From assembly GCF_000224145.3 (NCBI RefSeq), contig NW_004190376.2, positions 180,474 to 244,473 on the forward strand: DNA of 64,000 nt, in the 5' to 3' direction. Below are positions 33,101 to 44,984 of the stretch, piece by piece. The position numbers were made by a program, and so were the translations under genes. This stretch comes from Ciona intestinalis (taxonomy: Eukaryota > Chordata > Ascidiacea > Phlebobranchia > Cionidae). Within the stretch, counting starts at the first letter, position 1; each line of letters opens with the position of its first letter. Under the pieces are notes generated by a model that was given only the letters and a program-made list of their open reading frames with translations, was not told the origin of the DNA and did no database searches.

Positions 33101-36100
33101 CTTTAAACATTTTACTCCCTTAGTATTGAAGAAGACTTTGTATATATGTTAATTAGTCAGACTACACACTAATTTTATTAAAATTATTCAATAAATTTAA
33201 AAAAATCCATATTTTGCCAAAAACCCTAAATTTTACTAAAACTATTATGGTTTTTAAAATCCCCCTGGTGTTTTAAAATCTATCTATTATTATTTTAACA
33301 ATTCGACCTCTCAGTATTGAAAAAGTCAAACTACACTCACTAATTTTAATTAGGTTTTTTTTTTAATTAAAAAATCCATATATTGCAAAAACCATAAAAT
33401 TTACTAAAACCATGATTTTTAAAAATACTTCCACTTCCCCAGTATTGAAGAAGACTTTGTGACGTGGAAAGAAGGTTTGTGGCCGGCTGTTTGTCAACGG
33501 TTTGGAATCGAAGCTTCAGCGGATGACGGTTCGTTCCGTGCTTATTCTTTCACTCAATACGAAGATGGAGAATTGGACAAGAAAACGATATACACAGGAG
33601 AAGTGGCGAGGCTGCATTCATATGATAACCAGAGGCCGTGAGTATTATATACATGTAAATTGTTTCAACATCTGTAATTTGTTACTCTTTCCCCTTTAAG
33701 GTGGCTGTACACAGTATCCGGCATGCGAAAGCGCTTGCTTGTGAAAAACCCATTACCGAGTTCTGCATGCGGCAGCGAATTTCGGACAAAACAGACAAAA
33801 TGGACCAATTCCGGATACTGTGCAGCCACCTTTATTCATATTATAGCTCATCATTATTTTCACCATATAACATACTATAGAGAATTATCTACTTGCTTTA
33901 ATACCTGTTGTTTGTTAGTACTATCCACATATTTAATCTTAGTTATCATATTTGAAGAGATATAAATAGTTCATATATGTTGTATGTATTGTTAATTATG
34001 AATTATTAATGAGGTTTCAAATGCCTATTGTGTGAATAAGTTTAAACAGGACACACAAGTTAAAACTGAGGGTAAATGCTTATGTACCACTACTACATAT
34101 TCATCATATAAGATTATAAAGGCCTATGTATTTATAATAATAGTTAAACTGTTGTGCAAGTACTACTTTTGCCCATTACTCCAACACTTCTACTACCATA
34201 TGCAGTGGCGCAGCCAGAAAATATAAGGGGGGGGGGGGGTTTAATTAAAAAGTGTTTCAAAAATTTTTTTTTATTTTTTTAAAAATTTTTTGGGGAGTTT
34301 AAAAGGGGGGAGTCACGACAACCCGCCCCCCCCTGGCTGCGCTACTGACCATATGTAAGAAAGTGCATTCACTGACGATATAAATACATCCCAAAGACCA
34401 TATTCATATTATATTGGAAGTGCCTATTTATTGGAGAGTCTTGTCCAAGGTATACATCATATAAAGTTCTCCATTTCACGATACTTACCACATAACAATA
34501 ATACTTACCACATAACCCACCCATCCACAGACCATATGATGCAAAGAATCCATTCCTTGCCCCAGTTCAAACCAACAAGGAGCTGCATAAGGGTGGTGGG
34601 CGCTCATGCATGCATATTGAGTTCGATATCACAGGATCTCGTATCAAGTAAGTACAACGTGAAATGGTGTTCTATTCTATATGGGTGAGATCCCGCAGAG
34701 TGGCACGCCATGGGTCCTAGGATTTAGGAATTGGCCAATTACTTCAACACTCTTGGGTGCTACTGCATGTCCTTTCCAGTTTAAGGAGGAATGGTGTTAT
34801 AACTAAGCCTAAAGTTTTAATTAGTATTAGTACAATGTTAGTACAATGTTGGTGTTATGAGAACTTATTTTATGAAATAGCATCATTAATTAAATTGTTA
34901 TTTTTATTATTTAAAAAGTATTTAAATGCTGGCGTTATGTGAAATTGTGTTATGACTTTTAATTAATACTAAAAATTAAGTAGAATTTTTGTGGGATTTT
35001 ATGAGAACCGGTTTTAGGAAATAAGATAATAGATTAAATTGGTAATTTTTCATATTCAATAAGTAAGTATAATGTGTTTTTTCTGTGAAATAATCTTATG
35101 ACTAAGCCTACAGTTTTAATTAAAACCAAAAATTAAGTAGAATTTTTGTCGGTTTTTATAAGAACCGGTTTATATGCCAAAGCCTTACAAATTAAAACCT
35201 TGGTTTCAACAGAATCAATAAGTAATTAGAATGTGGGTGGTTTTCTGGGAAATATTTTTAGGACATAGCCTTTATCATAGATAAAATAGTTGGTTTTTGG
35301 TTTATTTTTAAACCAATATGTAAGTAGAACGTTTGTGGTTTTCTAAAGAAATGTTTTTATGGTTTTACAAACTAGAATTTAAAATGTTGTTTTTCAATAA
35401 AATCTAAGTGATTTTATTAGTCATTAAGATTACTAGATCAGTTATTGGAAAATACATTTTAGTTAAAACCATGTATTTTCCAAAAATTGATCTTTAAGAT
35501 AAAAAAATTGATAAATTTTATTGAAACCATGTTTGTCTACCGAATGTGATTTAAATATTGAAGAAACTTCACTACACCCTCACAACTGGTTTTAATAAAT
35601 ATATGTTGGTTTATATTGTAAGAACCTAAATGTGAAATATATATATTAATGGCACAGCATGCACCTTTTTAAGAAGGTGTCTTCTGGCATATAATTTAGG
35701 GTGGATTTGATTTAAACCAGATTTGTCTACAAGATATCTTTTCATTATTGTAAAATATATATTGTTCGGATGTTGGCCCAGCATGTATTTTTTTAAGAGG
35801 AGATCTTCCGAGTTCCGGCATAAAATTTGGGTAGATATTGTTAAAACCAATATTTCGTCCGCCAGATGATATAATTTATAGATAAGTTTGTGAAGTTGTA
35901 TGCCTGGTAGTGGTGGCTGATGTATAAACGACAGGATGTTTATTGAACTAACTTGACAGTTAGTTAATTGTCTTTTCCTCTGTTCGTCTCATCTTACTGT
36001 TTACACTTGTTTGAATCACAGCAAGATTTAACTCAGACGCAAATGTCTTTTGTGTTTAAACATTATATCCCATTAACTAGGGCTAAGTTTGGCTGCAACA

Positions 36101-39100
36101 GCCCCGCATTTTACTTGTGACGCCATTTTCCACACTTTTTTTCATAGCTGTATTAAAAACTGTTGTTTTGCTGTTAGATCCTTTCTATATACCACAATCT
36201 TTTGTTTTGTCATCAAAAAAGTGCTTGTACAGTTTAAATGTTTATATTGCCTATGAACCAGTTTGTTATAAGTACTTTAGGTTAGCAAAGCTGCCTAACT
36301 TCTACCAATCATAAGAGTGCACAATTTATGTTGCATAATTTGTTATGTTACATCAAGTGTTAACTAATTGAACAGTTCCTAAAAGTTTAAAAGCCCATGT
36401 TGCCTATAGACCATTTTGTTATACCTACAGTACTTTAAGTTAACTGTTAATGAACCCAGCTACTAACTTTACATGGTAGCAGAGGATGGGTTCGATCCAC
36501 CAACCTTTGGGTCATGGGCCCAGCACGCTTCTGCTGCGCATGATATGTCTGCAACGTAATGCATCATATTACGTNTGCTACAATTTATTCAATCTAAATA
36601 ATTGAACACAATTTACCTAACAGTTAGGGCTTGTTTTGTAATTAAAAGACTGCTTGTTTCGTTTAAAAACCCACATTGTCTATAGTTAACCATTTGACTA
36701 TACTTAGTACTTGAAGTTAACTGTATATGATATTATGTTTGCCACAATTTATCCAACCTACCATTCCCCAGGTATGAAGCTGGTGACCATGTGGCAGTCT
36801 ACCCCACCAATGATGAAGCTATGGTGGAAGAATTAGGTGAAAGACTCAAAACAAACCTGGATACTTTGTTTACAATGAATAACGTGGATGGTATGTATGT
36901 TTATAATATGGAGATATAACTTGTATTTTGGCTCTTCCAGCAAGAGTTTACTGAATGTTGTTTTCAGTGTCATTTCACTTTGATGAAGACGACCTGAATA
37001 AGACCTTAAAACAGCCATTAGCAAAATTCTTTCCAGGAGAGCTAAAAATAAAAGTATAATATGCCAGGCAGCGGCAGTAAGCTAAATATCATGGGGTATA
37101 CAAGTGGTTACTAACTAGGATGGAACTTGTCATATACTTGTCATATACTTGTCATATACTTGTCATAATGGTAGGCTTAGACCTGGTTGCAAGTGAATGA
37201 ATGTAATTAGGTTCTGATGTTACAAAAAACATGACATAAAAAATCAAGTCCAACCATTGTATAATAAAAGATATATATTTCGCCCAAATGGCAACGTCAG
37301 TCTCTCTAATAAAAGGATTGACGTTTATGCCACCACAGTTGGTATATTTCCTACACATTAGTGGTAGTATCAAGACTTCCGTAACCTCTGGCCTAGAGGC
37401 AATTGCTTTAACCACTATGAACAGAACACCGTTGTATAATTATAATTACTCAGAAAAAACTTTTGTCTAAAATGAAAATCCGAATTAAGACCTCGCCAAA
37501 GTAAATTCTCCATTATGTAAAAAAGGATTTTTTTTGAAACTCCAAACAAACAAAACCCATTTCCATTTCCATGTCCCACTACTTTTCCTTTGGCCCAAAA
37601 TTACTGTATATTAAAAAAAAATCAAAATAAAAGAGTACACAACTACCTTTTCCCCACAAATGCTTTTTGTTGTAACTTTAAAAAATGTATATAATTCTGA
37701 ATCTATTTTTTTCATTTTCAAAAAATATTATTTTTTTATTCTTTTTTTAAAAAGTTGATTTCTTTCCAACAGAGGATTCCAGTAAACGGCATCCATTCCC
37801 ATGCCCCACAACCTTTCGTACCGCTCTGCTTCATTACCTTGACATTGCCAGCCCACCCCGCACCAATGTGTTGAGTGAATTTATTGAATATACATCGGAT
37901 GAGAAAGACAAACAATTTCTTAAACTTCTGTCATCTGCCACACCTGAAGGAAAGGTTTGTGACTCAACAATGGCTATTGTTATGTGATGGGAAGTCATTT
38001 TTATAGATGCTGAATTTGAGGAAGGAATTAAAATAAATAAATTTAAAAAAAGTATATATTTTAATAGGACCAATTAAATGGCTATTGTTATGTTATGGAA
38101 AGTCATTTTATTAATGCTGAATTTGAGGAAGGATTTATAAAAATAAATAAATTTGCATGCCGCTACAGAATACACAAAAAAATAATATAAAAACAAATAT
38201 TTTTTTTTTTTAGGAATTTTACTTTTATTTGCGTAAGATGTTATTAAGTGTTATAGGCCAAGCTATTGGTATGTTGTTTTTCCTTATTTTTAACTTAACA
38301 ATATAAAGTTAGGGTTATTTCCCATACTTCTGTGATATTAAAGTATTTAATGTGCAATTTATCTATTTTTTTTAAATTATTTTTAACTGTTACCCCATGG
38401 ATTCCGTTTAGCAGAAATCCCTGCATAACCTGTTCCTGTACTCCAACCCACACAAACCACAACACAGTAAAGGATATTCCTGTTTTGAACGAATCACAAT
38501 TCCACGTAAAGCGCTGATAAACAATGTCTGTTCCCGTCAACACCAAACCATGAATCAAATTTCAGACACCAATTTCCCAACAACATTCTTACTATAATAT
38601 GTCATGCAGCAAAAATAAAATTGTGGGTTTTGTTTTCAATTAACACAAACAATAAACAATCCTGCATTGGTTACAGTAATTGTTACAGCTTCGTTACAGA
38701 AATAAGGTCTTTAAATTTTAAAATAGTACAGAATGAAACTTTCGATCTAGCATACATGACACGACTCATGACATAGACTAACTTAATTTAAATATATCAA
38801 TTAAACCAGTGGAATAAAAACAACTAAGCCCCACCAGCCACTATGCTATATTACCGTATACCATTGAATCATGTTTAATTTCCCGCAGAAACTGTACCAG
38901 GAATGGGTTATGGATTCTCGTCGTACCTTGTTAGCTGTGTTAAAGGAGCTTCCATCATGCTGTCCAGCCATGGACCACATATGTGAACTTCTACCACGAC
39001 TTCAAGCAAGATATTACTCCATTGCTAGCTCACCCAGGGTACGTATTAGTTGGCATAATTGTCAAGTTTTTAATTTTAAAGCAAAATATTGGGTTTGTAT

Positions 39101-42100
39101 TGATAAAGTGTAGTTGATTCTTAGTAAGTGTTTTATACCACGAATAAAAATCACAATTTTTGCCTCCAGGATAGCTTAAGTTTTTAGATTTTAAGCAAAA
39201 TGTTGTTTGTTTTTTGTTTACTTACATGTAGTTACATTAATTGGCAGAATGTTAGCATAAAAATACTGATTTTAATTTTTTAGTGAAATCTTAGGCAGCA
39301 TTACTAAAATTTATTTATGCACATATTTTTTTAAACATAGGGAACCTCATTGATTAATGTGGGGACTACAGTGTTACTTTAGCTTTGCTTGTTTGTTAAG
39401 ACACCTTACAGCAGTTTTAAATGTAAACAAAATATTGTTGTTTTAAAACTAAAGTGATAAACATATTATGATGGCCCTCGTTTTTTATAAGGAAATATAG
39501 GAAACTTCTTTTTAGCTGGGGGTGCAGAAACACAGTTTGAAAACTGGGGTGCTGCCTATGTGTCATCATGATGGCTATTATTACATCACAATAGCGTACG
39601 TGCCAATACCTCCATCTCACAATGACTATGTTTGGTGAATGTTTGTTCACGTTTGCTTGTGCAAACTTACACGCCGGATTGCCAGGTTATACTTTGACCT
39701 ACAAATGGTGTTTCAAAATATGAATGAACACCTATGTGTGTCTGGTGTATGATTTTTTAGTCAGAAACATTACAGTTTAAAATAGAATAGACTGTCAAGA
39801 CATAACATATTTATTCTAGGCCAACTTTATATTTACCCCTAATATGTTTTGACCCAGTAAAAGACTTGAAATACGAATGAATGTTTTATGAAATATCTGG
39901 TAAAAAAACAATATAGTTCATCAAGTTTATAGTCAACATAAAACCAGAATACAAACTCTTAAATGTAGTATATTATCTATTTTGCCCCAAAATTCCAAAT
40001 TTATCTTTTTATTTGCTTTAAAATAGTATATAAAGATATTATTATATATAGAATATAAGTATTTTGTGAACTACTCTTATATCTAATGATATCTACACTA
40101 AAGCCGTATTATGTCATATTAACAAGTTACACACTGATTAACTTTGATAACAATGCAATCATTTCATATATTGACTTAGTTTGTCCTTGGATGAAGGCCG
40201 CTTATGCAAATTTATCAGAATTTATTCTCAAGTCAAGATTTGTCTGTTAATACATGTTGTTAAACCGCTGTTCACATGCCTACAGTACATAAACATGATA
40301 AGTTATATTTGCTTGTTAACTATTTTTGGCGCGTAGTTTTTTTGACCACAAGTTATACAATAACAATAACCTTGAATAAGTCATTGCTTCGGCAACCTTG
40401 CTGCTTTAAAGTCACATAGGTAATATAATACAAAGTACTGCTTGGTTATCTGTGTGGAAATGCACAGATATTTTACATATTATAAATATGCAGAGAAGTT
40501 TTTTTAGATTTTGGGCAATCTAGTTTACGTCATTGAGATCCTTTATCCGAATATCTTTATATCCATATATTATAGCTATATAACCATATACCATATATAT
40601 TCATAAATGACCATATACAAATATATTACAAAAGTTGAATCTGTTTGTTTTATTCTAAGGGGACTAAACAGTTTTAGATAATATAAATTTCCATAAGAAT
40701 TACTTTATATTTTCAGCTATATGTATTATATAATATACATTTGAATTGCCTTATATTTTCAGCTATATAGTAGGATGGGGGAAGATGGGACACCTTTTCA
40801 TTTTATTTTCTTGTGCATTTTAGTAGTAAACAAAGAACATTCAAAGAATTATAAAACCTTGTCCTCGCGACTGTCATAGACCGTTGTTAATTGTTTAAAA
40901 CACGATCAGGATATTTATATATTTTGTGCTAAAGGTGTCCCATCTTACCCCACCCCACTATATATATAACTCAACCATTCTCACTTTCCAGGCTCACCCC
41001 AACAGCATCCATATATGTGCGGTTGTTGTCAAGTACAAGACAAACGCAGGTTACGACAACTTCGGTGTGGCAACAAACTGGCTCAGTGGTAAAGTCCCCG
41101 CAACAGGAACTGCCATACCTCGTGCCCCAATATATGTCAGAAAGTAAGTTGTCAAACTATACATAGCCCTTCTTTGGTTTGGTCCCAAATTTTCTAGGTG
41201 GAATCTGGTAATTAATATCGGAAAGTAAGTTAGTTGAGGTTTATCGAAACAACAATTAATGTGTCAGTTTTATACTTTGCAATGTCATTTTGTGAAAGTC
41301 TGGTTATAAAACAATATGTGGAACAGAAAAGATTACGCTAATTTAAATTACAAGATTACAAATTCATATTTGCTACCACATCAACTCTAATGAAACCATA
41401 GCAACCATAATGGTAACCATGTCAACCACAGGTCTCAGTTCCGCCTCCCGTTCAAAGTGAGCCACCCGGTGGTGATGATTGGTCCGGGGACGGGCCTCGC
41501 TCCTTTCATCGGGTTCATCCAGGATCGTGCTTATCATCGAGAGCAAGGGAAGGACGTGGGGAAGACCATCCTCTACTTTGGATGCAGGAAGAGATCCGAA
41601 GATTTCATTTATGAGGAGATGCTGGAAAATTGGTGGGTTAATGGGGGGAGGTATTTTATTGATGGGGGTATAGGGGGTGCATGGATTACAATGGTTGGTT
41701 GGGTGAAATACATTAATAAAGCATATCAACGAAAAAAACAATTTTTAAAGCTGCAGTTAAAATGTTGAGATAATGTGGGGTTGCCAAGGGGGTGTTTTAT
41801 TAATGGGGCCGTGGGGTGCGGGTGAACTATATTAAAGGGGCATACCAACAAAAAAACAATTTTTAAAGCTGCAGTTAAAAAAAAGTTTCTCATGTCCCAG
41901 GACTTCTAGGGGGTGGGGGGTGTTTTAGTGGGTGCATGGATCACTTAGGAGCTCCTGGGGTGACTGTGACATGTCTCCCCTAATTTTTAAACTAGGGTGG
42001 AATCCTATGTTTTAACACCCCAGTTTTATACCAAGACAGTTTTACCCTGCTGTTCAGTTCCTACAAACAAGCAGAAGCATTAAATAAGCAATCCTATTTT

Positions 42101-43539
42101 AATATTTTTTATCGTTTTGACGTTCCCCATATGATATCATTGCCCTATAATTGGGGTCCTAGTTTTTTTAATGACGTGTCATGTTGGATAAGTTGGTTGC
42201 ATGCTATGTTTGGTTTCTTTTGCCACAAAATATAAAGATATATGACCTTCAACTTAGCGTAACATGACATTTTTATATTGCATTGATATTCATTATATGA
42301 TATCTATGCCCTGTGGCCGGAGTCCAAATTTTATATTGTTTCTATGAATCAGGAAATCTGAAGAAGTGTTGACCGAATTAAACCTCGCCTTCAGTCGCGA
42401 TGCAGAGAAGAAAACGTACGTGCAACACTTGATAGCACAGAATAAAGATTCCCTATGGGAAGTGATTGAGAAGCATGGGCATATCTATGTTTGTGGGTGA
42501 GTTGAATGGATGTTTTGTTGTAGTAAAATTAACATAAAATATGTTGTTGTTGTAATGATCAGATTATACACTCATCTTTTTCGCCGTTTGTTTTTTTTTG
42601 TTATGATTATATATATTTTTTATTCTATATGGGTAAGGTTTTGTTTTTATTTGTTGTAATGATTACATTACACGTATTTTTTAATCTATATGGGTGTGGT
42701 CTCACAGCGTTGCATGTCATGGGTCCTAAGATGAACAAGGAACATCATTTCCTTTTGGTTTTTTAGTTAATCAAAAATATGCTATGCCTGTTTTTAAGGA
42801 TTTGGGCCAGGATTGGTTCATTACCCCAAAACATTAGACGTAAAGATTAAACAAATCAATGTGAATTTTTTGGGTGGTATAAAGGAATTTTGCTTATTCC
42901 TATTGATAAAAATCGCTACATGTAAAAATTATATTTCTGTGCACTGTGATTGTAATATTGTTCACCGCCATCAGCGGTTAAACTTGCCGTTTTAAAACGC
43001 CTTTTCAAAATCGATTTCGTTTTTGAAACTTAAGCAGTACCTTAATATCACATTTCAGCATTTTTGTTCATATACAAATTTTCATTTTTCTAAGATGCAA
43101 GTATGATGAAGTTGCTGGTAGGATGCCAATATAGTTACGTTGGGAAGGTTTTAATTTGTAGTGGGGTGGGGTAAGATGGGACGCCTTTTCTTTCTATTTT
43201 TCCGACTCATTTGCTAGTAAACAAAGAATTATAAAACCGTATCCTCACCACTTCCACAGACCGTTGTTTATTGTTAAAAACACGATCAGGATATTTAAAT
43301 ATTATGTGCTTAAGGTGTCCCGCCTTGTCCTACAGTACTATATAAAGGTGTTCCGTATTAACGACGCCATGCTGACACCCCAATGATATTTCAGTGACGC
43401 CCGTCACATGGCACGTGACGTCCATGATGCCATCGTGACAATTGTCGAGGAGAAAGGTGACAAGTCCCACCAACAAGCCATCGACTTTGTTAAAGGTTTG
43501 ATGAACAAGGGAAGATACTCTGCTGACGTATGGAGCTGA
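30165..43539 (+). CDS. POR: NADPH-cytochrome P450 reductase, 14 exons
   Basis: ER-membrane diflavin reductase passing electrons from NADPH through FAD and FMN to P450s. Exons: 30165-30313, 30496-30559, 30971-31088, 31364-31524, 32136-32260, 33443-33637, 34531-34647, 36772-36890, 37773-37954, 38889-39038, 40992-41143, 41432-41632, 42353-42496, 43395-43539. All junctions are GT-AG and in phase, giving 673 residues, near the usual 677-680. N-terminal anchor [19 protein letters not shown] (about 15-33). FMN loop [15 protein letters not shown] (79-93) and [18 protein letters not shown] motif RYYSIAS (451-457) and GVATNWL (485-491); NADPH site GPGTGLAPF (528-536). C-terminus RYSADVWS, with the FAD-stacking Trp at 672. 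Introns carry several MITE and tandem repeats. Confidence 0.97.
30590..30781 (-). mobile_element. 190-bp MITE copy in POR intron 2
   Basis: Starts GTAGAGTGGGGGGAGATGGG, contains CACCTTTAGCACATAATATC and ends CCCCCACCCTTCTA. It begins about 30 bases after the exon 2 donor. Confidence 0.8.
31200..31345 (+). repeat. Dispersed repeat (TCTGGTGCTACG family)
   Basis: Same family as 5395-5640, 37190-37320 and 51905-52035, here in POR intron 3. Confidence 0.5.
33121..33442 (+). repeat. Tandem duplication of the POR exon 6 edge within intron 5
   Basis: The exon 6 start, AG then TATTGAAGAAGACTTTGT, also occurs exactly at 33124-33141 and in weaker form at 33315. Each is followed by similar sequence (ACTACAC-CACTAATTTTA, AAAATCCATAT-TTGC). 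The true exon is therefore the third unit of a diverged tandem repeat. Confidence 0.8.
33699..33832. mobile_element. Inverted-repeat element, AAGGTGGCTGTACACAGTAT end
   Basis: Left end AAGGTGGCTGTACACAGTAT and right end CCGGATACTGTGCAGCCACC are near-perfect inverted copies, with a CATGCGGCAGCG interior shared with 19851-19988. In POR intron 6. Confidence 0.75.
34203..34347. mobile_element. hAT-like MITE with exact 8-bp target duplication
   Basis: Ends CAGTGGCGCAGCCAG and CTGGCTGCGCTACTG are inverted with one mismatch. Flanked by ACCATATG at 34195-34202 and 34348-34355. The interior is G-runs, T/A-runs and C-runs. Related fragments begin at 11335 (CAGTGGCATAGCCAGG) and near 15178. Confidence 0.85.
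34790..35420. repeat. Diverged roughly 150-bp tandem repeats in POR intron 7
   Basis: Units share GACTAAGCCTA-AGTTTTAATTA, AAAATTAAGTAGAATTTTTG and ATGAGAACCGGTTTTA. At least three recognisable units in AT-rich sequence. Confidence 0.6.
36476..36545 (-). mobile_element. tRNA-like SINE head
   Basis: On the minus strand it reads GCAGCAGAAGCGTGCTGG (A-box-like), then GGTTGGTGGATCGAACCC (B-box-like). No tRNA acceptor pairing or CCA is evident, so a SINE head rather than a gene. Confidence 0.5.
36575..36575. other. Single ambiguous base
   Basis: One N inside POR intron 7; no effect on coding sequence. Confidence 0.95.
37126..37166 (+). repeat. 11-bp tandem repeat, about four units
   Basis: TTGTCATATAC repeated head to tail in POR intron 8. 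Confidence 0.85.
37190..37320 (+). repeat. Dispersed repeat (AAATCAAGTCCAACCA family)
   Basis: Shares AAATCAAGTCCAACCATTGT and AATGGCAACGTCAGTCTC with 5395-5640 and 51905-52035. In POR intron 8. Confidence 0.55.
39335..39415 (+). repeat. Dispersed repeat, pair member with 11140-11222
   Basis: Contains ACATAGGGAACCTCATTGAT and TTAGCTTTGCTTGTTTGTTA, as in the first copy. In POR intron 10. Confidence 0.5.
40768..40960 (+). mobile_element. 190-bp MITE copy just upstream of POR exon 11
   Basis: TAGTAGGATGGGGGAAGATG to CTTACCCCACCCCACTA. Its end is about 30 bases from the exon 11 acceptor at 40991. Confidence 0.85.
43159..43340 (+). mobile_element. 190-bp MITE copy upstream of POR exon 14
   Basis: TAGTGGGGTGGGGTAAGATG to GTCCTACAGTACTA; ends about 55 bases before exon 14. 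Confidence 0.8.
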
Positions 43540-43964
43540 TGACGTCGTTTGATTGACAGCTGGTGGCGTGACGTCATGTATTATCTTCGCAATCAATGCA
43601 ATATCAAACGATTCCATTTTCTTTATGACGTCACAACCATTAATTGTGATGAAGTTTGCTTTTCATTGTCGGCCATTAATCAGCTCACAATGGGAATTGC
43701 TGCAGTTTGTTAGGGAATAATTATTCAAGTTTTAGAAGCATTTGTGACGTATATATAGTTTGTATGACGTTATTGGTTTAATTGTGACGTCATAGTTAGC
43801 ATAATAGTCTACGTCATAATGTCAATATCACGTCATAGTTTATATATTTGGTACGGTTTGAACATTATGTATACAATTAATAACCGGTGTATTAAATCAC
43901 AACCTATATTGTTTCGTCATAATTCAACAATCCGAAGATAAACCCGACGAGCATGAGGTGTACG

Positions 43965-44250
43965 ATACTGTGGTAGCCCTATAGCAGGTCGTCCCTTAAC
44001 CAGAGGATACCTGCTTCAAGGCTCGCCGCTGCTACCATTGTGGGCGTATGTGTCCTTGGGCAAGACACTTAACGGCAATTGCTCCAACCCAGTGGTCACT
44101 AATGGGTTGTCAAAATTATCAGCCTTGCATAAAAAAAGCTACGTAGTAACATACGTGGTAACTTGTAAGCTGGTACGAAGTGTATGAAACCGAACGTCTG
44201 TGTTATAGAGTCTGTCGTTTCTCGTACCCGCGTGGATAAATAAGTTGCAC
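43965..44250 (+). mobile_element. Composite tRNA-derived SINE
   Basis: Head GTGGTAGCCCTATAGCAGG (A-box-like), then CTGCTTCAAGGCTCGC (B-box-like), then CTTGGGCAAGACACTTAACG, GGTCACTAATGGGTTGTCAA, then the tail TAACATACGTGGTAACTTGT and GTGTATGAAACCGAAC. The same head-to-tail order occurs at 56045-56335. It may be the composite SINE described in Ciona, but I cannot verify that here. Confidence 0.65.
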
Positions 44251-44254
44251 GTTG

Positions 44255-44422
44255 TAAGGCGGGGAAAGATGGGACACATTTAGCACATAATATTTAAATA
44301 TCCTGATCGTGCTTTAAACAATTACCAACAGCTCATAGGAGGATACGGTTTAATAATTCTTGAAATTTTTTTGTCTGAATGCGATGAGAAAATAGACGGA
44401 AACGATGTCCCATATTCCCCCA
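44255..44422 (-). mobile_element. Degraded MITE copy (TAGTAGGGTGGGG family)
   Basis: AAGGCGGGGAAAGATGGGAC, CATTTAGCACATAATATT and a GATGTCCCATATTCCCCC end; the termini are damaged. Confidence 0.65.
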
Positions 44423-44984
44423 AAAACATTCACCAACGATGAAACATGCATAGTTGACTCGTAAGCGGAAACGAGGCCACGAGGAATTTAAAAAAAACAT
44501 GTCTTATAGCGACCGTCATTTCCCTGCCACGCGAGGATAAATAAGTGACATCATAACGAGACAGTGAGCACGAGGTATATACATTATGGGCACTGCTGAA
44601 GAATTCTCCTCTACGTTACAGATCAGGCTGGTGGAAAGTGTTAGTAAGATAATTTAAGGGTTGATTCTGCACTAGCACCACGTTATGAATTGAATCCAGT
44701 ACTTTCTGTTCTAAAACGTGCTCGTTGTCATTTTTCACGTCGACGTCATTCTTGTTTGTACATCCGCAAGTCTGCGTGTCTACGTCACAAACCACGTTGT
44801 GACGAAAGTAGTGTCGCAAATTTAGTCCTAAAGTGGTACATCGCAAGCCATAGCTACGTAATAACGAAGATTGTTTTGAAACTATCCGTTTTAGCGACTC
44901 CCGGAATAGAAGTACCAATCACGACCAATCTTCACAGCACTTGTGAATTAGTTGTGAACCTAAGTCTTACATGCAAACAAAGTC

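Larger units (their letters stand above)
36215..36771. repeat. Diverged tandem units at the 3' end of POR intron 7
   Basis: Three blocks share AGTTTAAA--C-TATTGCCTAT, then TTTGTTATA-GTACTT and CACAATTTATCCAA-like sequence; the last block runs into the exon 8 acceptor. Confidence 0.45.
43540..44984. other. Spacer between POR and the lectin receptor gene
   Basis: The POR 3' side (43540-43830) is dense in TGACGTCA and related octamers. Next come a composite SINE (43965-44250), a degraded MITE (44255-44422) and a SINE-tail piece (44455-44560). No exon was recognised between 44600 and 44984; the overlapping open frames there on both strands have no domain features. Confidence 0.6.
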
